DNA of 8,284 nucleotides, taken from contig DMOO01000198.1 of assembly GCA_003456855.1 (NCBI GenBank), positions 1 through 8,284 of the forward strand, read 5' to 3'. Positions 1-7,071 of the stretch are shown piece by piece. The translations under genes and the position numbers were made by a program. The notes under the pieces are model-generated. The model was given only the letters and a program-made list of their open reading frames with translations. It was not told the origin of the DNA and ran no database searches. This DNA comes from Sphaerochaeta sp. Its GTDB lineage: Bacteria > Spirochaetota > Spirochaetia > Sphaerochaetales > Sphaerochaetaceae. How positions within the stretch are numbered: the first letter of the stretch is position 1; every line of letters starts with the position of its first letter.

Positions 1-1484
1 TCAGCCAAGGCCGCATTGGAGAGGGCAAAGCCCTCCCCTCCGGAACTCATAATGGATGCAGAACGTTTGTAGTTCATGATGTTCAGAGCCTGAAGATAGG
101 CCTTGTGGACATCCTGGACTGTCTGCACAGGATTGGACATTGCACAGTATTCAATCCAGTCTGAGGCCTCAGCCCTCTCCAGAAGCGCAGAGAACTCCTC
201 TTCGCTTCCGTTGAGGAACAAGGAGATTCCGAACTCAGAGCTGAACGGGACGGCAACAAGAGCACCTGTGTCAAGTTCCTTGCCTCTGCCTTCGGCTGCG
301 GGCTGAGCCAAAAGGACGCCGAAGCAGCCGGGTACAAGGGAGACTCCCACAGCCTCAAGCGATTTCTCGTTGTACTGGCAGTCCTCGTTGTAGACCACAG
401 CAGATACAACATGGGACCTGTTCTCCCTCTTGAGACGTGACACCGATGAGACAAATGGGTCATAAGGCGTCTTCGAGGCGGAAAGGTCGGAGACATCCGT
501 ACCCGTGGCCCTGACCGCAGTGGAGAATGAGTTCCACTGCCTCATGACAAGCCTATGGGTGACGACTATGGATATCACTACAGTCAGCACCAGCAGCAGG
601 ATGCCAAGCTGGATTATCCTGTAGAGATCCTGGAAGTACTGCCTCTCCTCAGTCAGGATGAAGAACCTTATCCCGTTCATCGAGGACTGGGACGAAAGAA
701 CCATGTTTCCGCCGAATCCACGACTTGAACCGGAGGGTATCTTCGCGAAGTTCTCGGTGACATAGTCGGATGAGAAATTGTTCCCATAATCGAAGATAAG
801 CCTTTGGGCCTCATCATCATAGACAAGGATGTCGTAGAGACCCGAAAGCTCAGGGGAGAGAATCCTTGAGATGTTTATCAGGGCCACCGCGCAGAAGTCA
901 CCGATGTTGCTGGATCTGACGAAGCTCAATGGTCTGAACACCATGAGATAGGAGCTTCTGTAGCCATCGGATTCGAAGCTTATCTCCTCTATGCGGGTAT
1001 AGGTCCTGACCTCGCTGAACAGACCGGGGCTCAGGAGCTCAGGGGGAATGCCAAGAACGTCATTTCTCTGAAGGTCCGATAGCTTGCCGTTGTATTGGGT
1101 TGAGAAATAATAGTCCAAAGAAGGGGAATAGAGCACAAAATCATCTATATAAGGCATTGAACTGGCTATTCTCCAGATCTCCTGGGTCTTGGTGTACAGA
1201 GAGTAGGGATCAAGTTCCTGAATGCTTTTCAGACTTCCCAGGGACTTGAACGAATCAGACAGAAGGACCACATCGCAGATGGAATCCACCTGCTTGAATG
1301 CCGAGTTCAGCTCGTTCTCCACAGAGGAAAGCGCCGCCCTGTTGGCCTTGTCGACCGATGTCCTGATGACATAGACGCTTGTCAGTGCAAAGGCCACGAA
1401 CAGCAGAAAGGGAACCATTATCGAGGCGGTATAGGAGATTATCCATCTCCGCAGAAAGCTTCTCTTTACATCCGATCTTGCCAT
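1..1484 (-). CDS. Two-pass membrane sensor-regulator, probably AraC family, C-terminus beyond the window
   Basis: The minus strand is open without a stop from the ATG at 1484 to the left edge, giving 494 residues. A short basic N-terminus (VKRSFLRRW) precedes membrane segment 1 at about 14-37; an extracytoplasmic domain of about 250 residues follows (38-288), then membrane segment 2 at about 289-309. This is the layout of Cache-like sensors. The cytoplasmic part lacks a histidine-kinase H-box at the expected distance after the membrane. It instead contains a linker and a degenerate GGDEF-like region ending with VQDVHKAYLQALNIMNYKR at 455-473, resembling the S-Y-x-E-A-x-x-A-L segment found before the HTH of membrane AraC regulators. 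The DNA-binding domain itself would be encoded beyond position 1 and is not seen. As the last visible gene of the cluster it probably controls the cluster in response to an extracytoplasmic sugar or a binding-protein complex. A sensor kinase remains a less likely alternative. Confidence 0.8.
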   Translation of the reverse strand, partial: MARSDVKRSFLRRWIISYTASIMVPFLLFVAFALTSVYVIRTSVDKANRAALSSVENELNSAFKQVDSICDVVLLSDSFKSLGSLKSIQELDPYSLYTKTQEIWRIASSMPYIDDFVLYSPSLDYYFSTQYNGKLSDLQRNDVLGIPPELLSPGLFSEVRTYTRIEEISFESDGYRSSYLMVFRPLSFVRSSNIGDFCAVALINISRILSPELSGLYDILVYDDEAQRLIFDYGNNFSSDYVTENFAKIPSGSSRGFGGNMVLSSQSSMNGIRFFILTEERQYFQDLYRIIQLGILLLVLTVVISIVVTHRLVMRQWNSFSTAVRATGTDVSDLSASKTPYDPFVSSVSRLKRENRSHVVSAVVYNEDCQYNEKSLEAVGVSLVPGCFGVLLAQPAAEGRGKELDTGALVAVPFSSEFGISLFLNGSEEEFSALLERAEASDWIEYCAMSNPVQTVQDVHKAYLQALNIMNYKRSASIMSSGGEGFALSNAALA

Positions 1485-1491
1485 CAGGCAG

Positions 1492-1500
1492 CTCCTTCCT
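1492..1500 (-). promoter_or_regulatory. Ribosome binding site of the membrane regulator
   Basis: AGGAAGGAG on the minus strand ends seven bases before the ATG at 1484 and lies in the 27-base gap after the second oxidoreductase stop. It supports the MARSDVKRSF start. Confidence 0.7.
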
Positions 1501-1511
1501 CCGGCTGGCAA

Positions 1512-2633
1512 TCATTCAGTCATGAAGGATCCGCCGCATCTTTCCCTGAGCATCTGCTCGTATCTGTCCGCATCTATCGGAAGGTCAACCCACTCGCCGC
1601 CTGTCCAGGATGACATGAATATGGCATTGATTATCTCAAGGCTCTTGATTCCGTCACTGCCAGGTGCAAGCAGAGGTGTCCCCTTCTGGATCGCATCGCA
1701 GAAGTTCTTGATTATACCACAATGTGAGGTGTATGTGCCCTTCACAGGGATCTCGCACTTCCAGATCTCAGGATGTCCGATCTCTCCCTTGAAGCGCTTC
1801 TGGAAGTCATCGGTGTCCTCTCTGGTTCTCCAGAAGGTGATGGTGTCGTGCTCGACGACAAGCTTTCCTCTGGTTCCGGAGATCTCAAGTCTGTTGGAGC
1901 CCGGCTCATCGGCGATTGTGGTGATGTAGGTCCCGATGTGTCCGTCCGGATACTCCATCAGAGCATAGACGTCATCCTCGACCTCTATGTTCCTGTACTT
2001 TCCATAGTAGACCGTGGCCTTGACCCTTGATGGCATGCCGCAGATCCACTGCCACAGATCCAGATTGTGCGGGTTCTGGTTCATCAGAAGACCGCCGCCC
2101 TCACCCTTCCATGTTGCTCTCCAGTCGGAGTTGTCGTAGTAGGACTGAGGTCTGAACCAAGAGGAGATCAGCCAATGGCAGTGGAGGATCCTTCCAACCT
2201 CTCCGCCCTGCACAAGGTCACGTGCCTTCTGGTACAGAGGATTGGTCCTCTGGTTGAACATCACGCCGAAGACCTTGCCGGACTTCTCTGCGACCTCGTT
2301 CATGCGCTTGACGGCATTGGTGTAGACACCGGCCGGCTTCTCGCAGAGGTAGTTCAGTCCATGCTCAAGGGCATAGACACCATACACAGGATGCCAGTAA
2401 TGAGGGCATGTAGGGATCACAGCGTCAACTAGACCACTGTTCATAAGATCCTCTGCAGTATTGAAATATGCAACCTTGTCACCGAAGAGACCCTTTGCCT
2501 TCTCTATCTTCTTCGGATCGATGGCAGCGATTGCCGCAAGCTGTGCGTTGTCGACCTTCCCTGCTGTAAGCGCGTTCGAGTGCTGGGCACCCATATGTCC
2601 GAAACCTATAATTCCGATTCTCACCTTGTCCAT
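1512..2633 (-). CDS. Gfo/Idh/MocA family NAD(P)-dependent oxidoreductase (second copy)
   Basis: A 373-residue cytoplasmic dehydrogenase. The Rossmann nucleotide-binding loop is IGIIGFGHMG at 5-14, the EKP motif is at 98-100 (LCEKPAG), and the C-terminal domain carries LLMNQNPHNLD at 182-192 with the canonical H189-x2-D192 pair. This LMNQ-P-H-x-LD-L-x-QW signature marks a common subgroup of the family seen in sugar-utilisation operons. K99 and H189 are the expected catalytic residues. It follows the TIM-barrel gene by 17 bases and precedes the regulator by 27 bases, so it belongs to the same transcript. Compared with the first copy it has the complete catalytic H-x2-D, so the two enzymes probably act on different substrates or in different directions. 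The substrate is not deducible. Confidence 0.92.
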   Translation of the reverse strand: MDKVRIGIIGFGHMGAQHSNALTAGKVDNAQLAAIAAIDPKKIEKAKGLFGDKVAYFNTAEDLMNSGLVDAVIPTCPHYWHPVYGVYALEHGLNYLCEKPAGVYTNAVKRMNEVAEKSGKVFGVMFNQRTNPLYQKARDLVQGGEVGRILHCHWLISSWFRPQSYYDNSDWRATWKGEGGGLLMNQNPHNLDLWQWICGMPSRVKATVYYGKYRNIEVEDDVYALMEYPDGHIGTYITTIADEPGSNRLEISGTRGKLVVEHDTITFWRTREDTDDFQKRFKGEIGHPEIWKCEIPVKGTYTSHCGIIKNFCDAIQKGTPLLAPGSDGIKSLEIINAIFMSSWTGGEWVDLPIDADRYEQMLRERCGGSFMTE

Positions 2634-2638
2634 GTCAT

Positions 2639-2643
2639 CCTCC
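2639..2643 (-). promoter_or_regulatory. Ribosome binding site deciding the second oxidoreductase start
   Basis: GGAGG on the minus strand lies five bases before the ATG at 2633. An in-frame TTG at 2645-2643 touches this Shine-Dalgarno sequence and so is unlikely to be the start, which removes four residues from the longest frame. Confidence 0.75.
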
Positions 2644-2650
2644 AAAAGCC

Positions 2651-3415
2651 TCAGGCCCTGTCCAGCCCTCTCATGACAGCCAAGGCCTTCACCGAGTCGG
2701 CCTTCCAGTCATCGCTCTTACCCTCGATGGAGAGGGTCCCGTCATATCCAATCTTGTGAAGCAGATCGAAGAAGGTCTTCACATCATCGTTCGCCTCTAC
2801 AGGATAAGCTCTGCTTCCCCTGAGTGCAATATGGGTGTGCATGAACGGTGAGCAGGTTATGATCCTGTTCATGTCCTCGTTCTCCTGCCACATGTGGTAG
2901 GCGTCTGCCAGAAGACCCACGTTCGGCATGTCGACGTCAGCCTGGAGGGCGGCACCCTCTGCAAGACTGTTGATGAAGTTCGTCTCCGCTCTGTTAAGAG
3001 GCTCGATTGCAACGCAGATGCCATGCTTCGCGGCAATCTCACCGATGATCTTGGTAACGGCGACAAGCTGCCTGTAGGCATCCTGCCACTTCATCCCCTC
3101 AGGGACCACGCGACTCTTGCCGCTTCCAAAGACGACAAGCCTGCATCCAAGTGCATCCATTCTGGTGAAGGCGTTCTCAAGGTATGAGCGCATCTCAGCC
3201 TCATTGTACTTCTCTCCGATGACCACCATGGTCTTAGGGAACAGAAGGGAGCATCGCTCCATCTTTATGGAAGCCTGCCTGAACTTCTCAAGCACAGCAT
3301 CGAAGTCCTCCTGTGACCACAGTGCAAACTGGTTGAGCTTGCCGTCAACATAGTCAAAACCAACTTCCTGGACCTCCAGGACGTTCCTTATGTCAGTGCA
3401 AAGACCGAATCTCAT
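2651..3415 (-). CDS. Sugar phosphate isomerase/epimerase-like TIM barrel (AP endonuclease 2 fold)
   Basis: A 254-residue single-domain protein of the xylose-isomerase-like TIM-barrel superfamily. The metal-binding quartet of the tagatose 3-epimerase type is visible in order: E138 (AIEPLNR), D171 with H174 (LLADAYHMW), H195 (HTHIALRG) and E231 (LSIEGK), at spacings close to those of known ketose 3-epimerases. Residue R199 follows the third ligand as in that group. No signal peptide, so cytoplasmic. The family includes sugar epimerases, hydroxypyruvate isomerase, inosose dehydratase and enzymes that act on 3-keto sugars. The ATG at 3415 overlaps the lyase TGA (ATGA), a classic translational coupling, with AAGGAG ten bases upstream. 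Placed between a lyase and a Gfo/Idh dehydrogenase, it probably rearranges or eliminates from an oxidised sugar; the precise reaction is unknown. Confidence 0.88.
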   Translation of the reverse strand: MRFGLCTDIRNVLEVQEVGFDYVDGKLNQFALWSQEDFDAVLEKFRQASIKMERCSLLFPKTMVVIGEKYNEAEMRSYLENAFTRMDALGCRLVVFGSGKSRVVPEGMKWQDAYRQLVAVTKIIGEIAAKHGICVAIEPLNRAETNFINSLAEGAALQADVDMPNVGLLADAYHMWQENEDMNRIITCSPFMHTHIALRGSRAYPVEANDDVKTFFDLLHKIGYDGTLSIEGKSDDWKADSVKALAVMRGLDRA

Positions 3416-5385
3416 AGCCTTTCAACTCCTTCTCTCCTAATTCTCCACTTGCCAGCTGCAGTCTCCAGGACCACATCCCTGCCATCAAGGCGGGCACAGG
3501 CCTTGTCGTCCTCTCTCTTCACAACGGTGACAGCCGTGAACGGGGCCTTTCCGTTGTAGGCCATGGTGACCTGTCCGATAGGCTCCCTCACAGGATAGCC
3601 GTAACTGATCCAGCCACCCTTCGGGTCCTCGCTTCCACAGAGAAGCCTAGGCTCGAACTTGACGTCAGAGGCGAAATCAGTGGTGAATTTCATTCCGTTC
3701 TTGGAAATGTAATCTGTTTTATAACCTGAAATGGCAACATCGGCGGTGTTGTAGTTGTACATCAACCTGAAGTCATGTTCGGCCTTGGCAGGACCATCGA
3801 CATAGTCAATCAGGACTGCTACGGAGCCTGGAACCATGATCAGCTTCCTTCTGTGGAAGACAGGATCCGGCAGGTATGCATAGCCGTTGTGCTCAAGGTC
3901 AATCATCTTCAGACCTTCTACGTCACCGAAGAAATGGCAGAGGCAGCGCACTCCACGCACCCTGTCCACACCCGGGATCGCACCAAGCTCATGGTCATCG
4001 CAGTACAGCGTGTTGTGTGCCAGAGCCGACACGAAGTAGGCTCTCCAGTCCTTCCAGACCGAGGACCTGTAGATGTATCTTCCGCAGTCCACAAGCACAT
4101 CCTCTCCGCAGAGCGTGACCTCGGCGTGCATGCTGTCGTTGTGCGAGTGTGTGGACCTCTCGCCCCTTTCAAGCTGCGTCGAGTGCGTGCAGAGGTAGTC
4201 GGCATCACTGCCCCAACCTGAGCGCATCACATAGACGCCCTCCTCCGAGTACTTGAAGTCCAGTGATGCAGGCTCTGCGCCCTCTTTCCTCAGACTTCCG
4301 AAATATCTGAACTCCTCGTCCCCGAAGAGTCTGTACATCCAGTTCATGTAGGCCCGAAGCTCGTTCAGGTCATCAGGGAAGAACGAGAGGTTCATCCCTT
4401 CGTATATCGAGGTGTCCGCACGCCTTGATGTCAGATCATCGCGATCAGCATCCCCTATCATAGGAGTTGAGAGATCAGGCTTGAAGAGCGAGCAGATGTA
4501 CTTGGCGCTCCTGCGGATGACCTCCCAGGCGTAGTCCGGAACAAATATTCCGTTCTTGTCGCACAGCACAATGGCCTGTGCGAATGCTATTGACGCGACC
4601 ATGTGATAGATAGGTGTCTTCTCCATGTGCACTCCGTTGTCGGAGAAGCAGTAGCGCACCTCGTGCATCACACGTCCGTAGGCTGTGTCGAACCACTGTC
4701 CGGCTTCCTGGAACTCAGGGAACATTATAGAGATCTGGAGCAAGGCGCTCGTCTCCATGCTCAGCCAGTTGGAGGATCTGTCATGGTTCGAATAGTGTCC
4801 CATCAGGAACAGGGCGTGGTCCCTGATACCCAGCAGGAACTCTGCAGGGTCATCCTCGGTCCAGACATCGGACTTACGGAAGATCTCGAAGACTGGAAGC
4901 CAGGTGGTGTAGACCCTGATTCCGGTCTCTATCGTCCTCCAGGCAGTACCGGGGAACGGCTGCTTGGGAACAAATGTGGTGTCCTTGATGAACTCGTCGG
5001 CAGGCCAGGCCTTGCGGAAGGAATGGAGCTCTGACAGGAACTCCCTTGTGTACTTCTCGTCCTTCGTCTTGGCGTAGGCCCTGGCAAGCGGCTGCCAGTA
5101 GATGGTGCGGAAAAGAGACCATGACCATTCATTGTCACGGCTTGTCTCGGTGGTCGGGTTGAACATCCAGTCTATGGGTCCGTTGAACTTGTGACCGAAG
5201 ATGTCGTGGTCCATGACCTTCTGCGCATCCTCAAGGATCCTGTCATCCTTGATCTCCGCGGCTTCCGACGCATCGAAAAGGTAGACGGGGTCGGTCCTCT
5301 CAGCGAAATGACGCAGAAGCTCCTTTCCCGAGAGCTCACTGAAAGCGGGTTTGAGCACGCCTCTCAGCTGATCCATTGGTTTCAT
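3412..5385 (-). CDS. Heparinase II/III-like polysaccharide/oligosaccharide lyase, no export signal
   Basis: A 657-residue protein with the two-domain build of the heparinase II/III superfamily (PL12, PL15, PL17 and related lyases). Residues about 40-360 form the helical toroid: NEWSWSLFRTIYW at 85-97, the S-S-N206-W207-L-S-M-E211 block, and GVHMEKTPIYH at 251-261 with Y260-H261. Residues about 380-650 form the beta-sandwich domain: STHSHND at 411-417 (H413, H415, D417), LVDCGRYIY at 431-439 and AHNT at 456-459. In characterised relatives an Asn or His, a Tyr and a His at these motifs perform charge neutralisation and beta-elimination next to a uronate, so N206, Y260 and H413/H415 are the probable active residues. 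The N-terminus is polar with no signal peptide or lipobox, so it should act in the cytoplasm on imported oligosaccharides. Its stop overlaps the next start by four bases. The exact PL family and substrate cannot be assigned; loss of lyase activity or a hydrolase role is possible. Confidence 0.88.
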   Translation of the reverse strand: MKPMDQLRGVLKPAFSELSGKELLRHFAERTDPVYLFDASEAAEIKDDRILEDAQKVMDHDIFGHKFNGPIDWMFNPTTETSRDNEWSWSLFRTIYWQPLARAYAKTKDEKYTREFLSELHSFRKAWPADEFIKDTTFVPKQPFPGTAWRTIETGIRVYTTWLPVFEIFRKSDVWTEDDPAEFLLGIRDHALFLMGHYSNHDRSSNWLSMETSALLQISIMFPEFQEAGQWFDTAYGRVMHEVRYCFSDNGVHMEKTPIYHMVASIAFAQAIVLCDKNGIFVPDYAWEVIRRSAKYICSLFKPDLSTPMIGDADRDDLTSRRADTSIYEGMNLSFFPDDLNELRAYMNWMYRLFGDEEFRYFGSLRKEGAEPASLDFKYSEEGVYVMRSGWGSDADYLCTHSTQLERGERSTHSHNDSMHAEVTLCGEDVLVDCGRYIYRSSVWKDWRAYFVSALAHNTLYCDDHELGAIPGVDRVRGVRCLCHFFGDVEGLKMIDLEHNGYAYLPDPVFHRRKLIMVPGSVAVLIDYVDGPAKAEHDFRLMYNYNTADVAISGYKTDYISKNGMKFTTDFASDVKFEPRLLCGSEDPKGGWISYGYPVREPIGQVTMAYNGKAPFTAVTVVKREDDKACARLDGRDVVLETAAGKWRIRREGVERL

Positions 5386-5390
5386 AATTT

Positions 5391-5397
5391 CTCTCCT
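5391..5397 (-). promoter_or_regulatory. Ribosome binding site of the lyase-like gene
   Basis: AGGAGAG on the minus strand stands five bases before the ATG at 5385, just 3' of the intergenic stem-loop. It supports MKPMDQL as the N-terminus and argues against the in-frame extension to 5445, which would run through the stem-loop. Confidence 0.7.
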
Positions 5398-5410
5398 CTC
5401 CGCAAAATGT

Positions 5411-5434
5411 GGGATGGCCGAAACCGGCCACCCC
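5411..5434 (-). terminator. Intergenic stem-loop after the binding-protein gene (attenuator or 3' stabiliser)
   Basis: The minus strand reads GGGGTGGCCG, loop GTTT, CGGCCATCCC: a 10-bp GC-rich stem with one G-U pair and a four-base loop. It begins 24 bases after the TAA of the binding-protein gene and ends 25 bases before the lyase ATG. It is followed by ACATTTTGCG, a poor U tract, so it looks like a leaky terminator or a barrier to 3' exonucleases rather than a full stop. Such elements commonly let binding-protein mRNA outlast the downstream part of the operon; that role is inferred here. Confidence 0.7.
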
Positions 5435-5458
5435 ACCAGAAACACAAGATATCAGAGC

Positions 5459-7033
5459 TTATCTTGAGATGTAGTTGTCGTAGGCTTCCTGTCTCCAAGC
5501 GATTGCCTGCTCGATCTTCAGACCCTTCAGGCCGGCCTGGTACTCAGCGAATGTCTGTTCGTTGATTGGAGTTACGCCTGTGATGAACTTGTTCTCCCAT
5601 TCCTTTGCATATGTGCCAACATCGTTGACGATTCTGGCATACTCGTCTGCGTGCTCAGAGGACACTGTGACCAGTGAGATGTCATGCTCGCCGTATGTTG
5701 TCTGGGCCCAGAGCTCGAGAGCCTCCTGAAGCTCAGGAACTGCATAGTAGAACTTCTGTGCCTTTGGCTCCTGCACGAACGGTCCGTTGATTGTGAATCT
5801 CATGTACTTCCAAGCCTTCTCTGATGAGAGGGTTCCGTTGTCAGCGAGAACCTCTGGAAGATAGACTGGCTCACCATTGACGATCTCGTATGAGACACCC
5901 TCGATACCATAGTTGGCGAGCATGTGGCCTTCCTCGCTGTACTGGTAGTCAAGAAGTCTCATTGCGGCCTCGATGTTCTTGCAGTTGGATGTGATTGCAG
6001 CTGAAGCACCGGCGTTGGAGTAGATGGTGTCCATCTTTGCGAACATTGCGAGTCTGCCCTTGACAGGTGAGAGAGGCTTTGCTGATGACATTGTGACAGT
6101 CGGGTCAGCCTTCTGCATCTGAGGGAGCCATGTTCCGATTCCGCTTCCGCCAGGAGCATATCCGATGGCTGTTGTGGAGTTGAGGATCAGGTTGCCCATT
6201 CCCTTCTTGTCCAGAGTCAGATAGTCGTCGTAGAGAAGTCCCTCTGAATAGAGCTTGTTGAGGTAGACCAGGTAGTCATAGCGATTCTGCTCGATCAGAC
6301 CGCTCTTGACGACGCCGTTGTCGACATAGAAGCCGCCGTTCTCTCCCCATGAGTCGAAGCCAGGGCCGAAGACTCTGTTGATGTGGTCGCTTCTGATGGC
6401 GATCGGCCACTCGACCAGACCGGATTCCTTGATCTTCACAAGGGCGTCATAGAGCTCATCCGGAGTCTCCGGGATTGCATCGACGCCGGCCTTTGCAAGG
6501 AGGTCAGTTCTGTAGACCCAGCCCTCTGTGTAGAGCAGAGCGTTGTTCTCGTAGCTCTCACCTCTGAGGAACGGGAAGCAGTAGTAGTTGCCCTCATCCG
6601 TCTTGACCATGTTGGCGATGTCCGGATGTGTCTCAAGGAACTTCTTGAGATTAGGTGCATAGTCGAGATAGTCGTTCAGTGCGATGATGACGCCATCCTC
6701 GATTGCCTTCTGAGGACCACCTGCATACTTGATCCACTGATACTCGATGATGTCCGGCATTGACTTGCGTGATGCTGTGAGAACAGCAAATGCCTCATCA
6801 ACGTTGTTGTTGGCTGCGACGTGCTGGAAAGTGACCTTTGTGTTGGTCCTTGCCATCAGCTCCTGCCAGTACGGAAGCTCATCAAAGCTGTTGGCAGTGA
6901 TGGCTGCGTTCAGAGTTGCCCAGTATGTGAGCTCGTCCGGGCCGGAAGATGCCTTGGTCTCCTGAGCCGCCTGTGAGAATACAGGAGCAGCAAGCATGAG
7001 AACAGCTAATAAAACCAAAAATGCTTTTTTCAT
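5459..7033 (-). CDS. Extracellular solute-binding protein, ABC sugar transporter, LplA/YtcQ-like
   Basis: A 524-residue secreted protein. Residues 1-22 form a signal peptide: M-K-K, a hydrophobic core AFLVLLAVLMLAAPVF, and a likely signal peptidase I site at about S20-Q-A22. There is no lipobox; the only cysteines are C152 and C351, so the mature protein should be soluble in the periplasm of a diderm. Its size, aromatic-rich N-terminal lobe (ELTYWATL at 34-41) and the C-terminal block around 477-522 (EWENKFITG ... IAWRQEAYDNY) fit family 1 binding proteins of the LplA/YtcQ type, which normally serve LplB/YtcP permeases for complex oligosaccharides. No permease or ATPase gene is in the window, so they must lie outside it or elsewhere. 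The gene lies between the first oxidoreductase and the lyase-like gene, implying its ligand is the lyase substrate or precursor. The family is clear; the ligand is not. Confidence 0.9.
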   Translation of the reverse strand: MKKAFLVLLAVLMLAAPVFSQAAQETKASSGPDELTYWATLNAAITANSFDELPYWQELMARTNTKVTFQHVAANNNVDEAFAVLTASRKSMPDIIEYQWIKYAGGPQKAIEDGVIIALNDYLDYAPNLKKFLETHPDIANMVKTDEGNYYCFPFLRGESYENNALLYTEGWVYRTDLLAKAGVDAIPETPDELYDALVKIKESGLVEWPIAIRSDHINRVFGPGFDSWGENGGFYVDNGVVKSGLIEQNRYDYLVYLNKLYSEGLLYDDYLTLDKKGMGNLILNSTTAIGYAPGGSGIGTWLPQMQKADPTVTMSSAKPLSPVKGRLAMFAKMDTIYSNAGASAAITSNCKNIEAAMRLLDYQYSEEGHMLANYGIEGVSYEIVNGEPVYLPEVLADNGTLSSEKAWKYMRFTINGPFVQEPKAQKFYYAVPELQEALELWAQTTYGEHDISLVTVSSEHADEYARIVNDVGTYAKEWENKFITGVTPINEQTFAEYQAGLKGLKIEQAIAWRQEAYDNYISR

Positions 7034-7038
7034 TTTCG

Positions 7039-7045
7039 TCTCCTT
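7039..7045 (-). promoter_or_regulatory. Strong ribosome binding site of the binding-protein gene
   Basis: AAGGAGA on the minus strand ends five bases before the ATG at 7033 and follows an A-rich stretch, a strong initiation region. It rules out the upstream GTG at 7093, which would overlap the preceding gene and place a charged extension before the signal peptide. Confidence 0.8.
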
Positions 7046-7048
7046 TTT

Positions 7049-7064
7049 TTGTGGCTGACCACAA
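7049..7064 (-). promoter_or_regulatory. Small hairpin in the leader of the binding-protein gene
   Basis: The minus strand carries TTGTGG, a four-base loop TCAG, then CCACAA: a perfect 6-bp stem. It lies in the 38-base gap between the oxidoreductase stop and the binding-protein ATG and is followed directly by a run of A and the Shine-Dalgarno sequence. It has no U tract, so it is not a terminator. It could be a processing or 5' stabilising element, or chance. Confidence 0.35.
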
Positions 7065-7071
7065 TTTGATT

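Noticed and set aside
83..496. Minus-strand 137-residue frame near the left end
   Set aside because: It is a Ser/Arg-rich shadow frame inside the regulator coding sequence and has no homology-like motif.
1..1484. Interpretation of the left-end gene as a YesM-like sensor histidine kinase
   Set aside because: No kinase H-box appears in the roughly 185 residues after the second membrane segment, and the end of the visible protein matches the pre-HTH region of membrane AraC regulators better.
1255..1515. Minus-strand 86-residue frame covering the start of the membrane regulator
   Set aside because: It is in another frame than the regulator, which is open from 1484 to the left edge with membrane segments and its own ribosome binding site; the 86-residue product has no recognisable features.
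3775..4221. Plus-strand 148-residue frame antisense to the lyase-like gene
   Set aside because: It lies fully opposite a gene with clear motifs and has no convincing ribosome binding site or family signature; similar plus-strand frames at 4603-5034, 6383-6763 and 2067-2432 were rejected on the same grounds.
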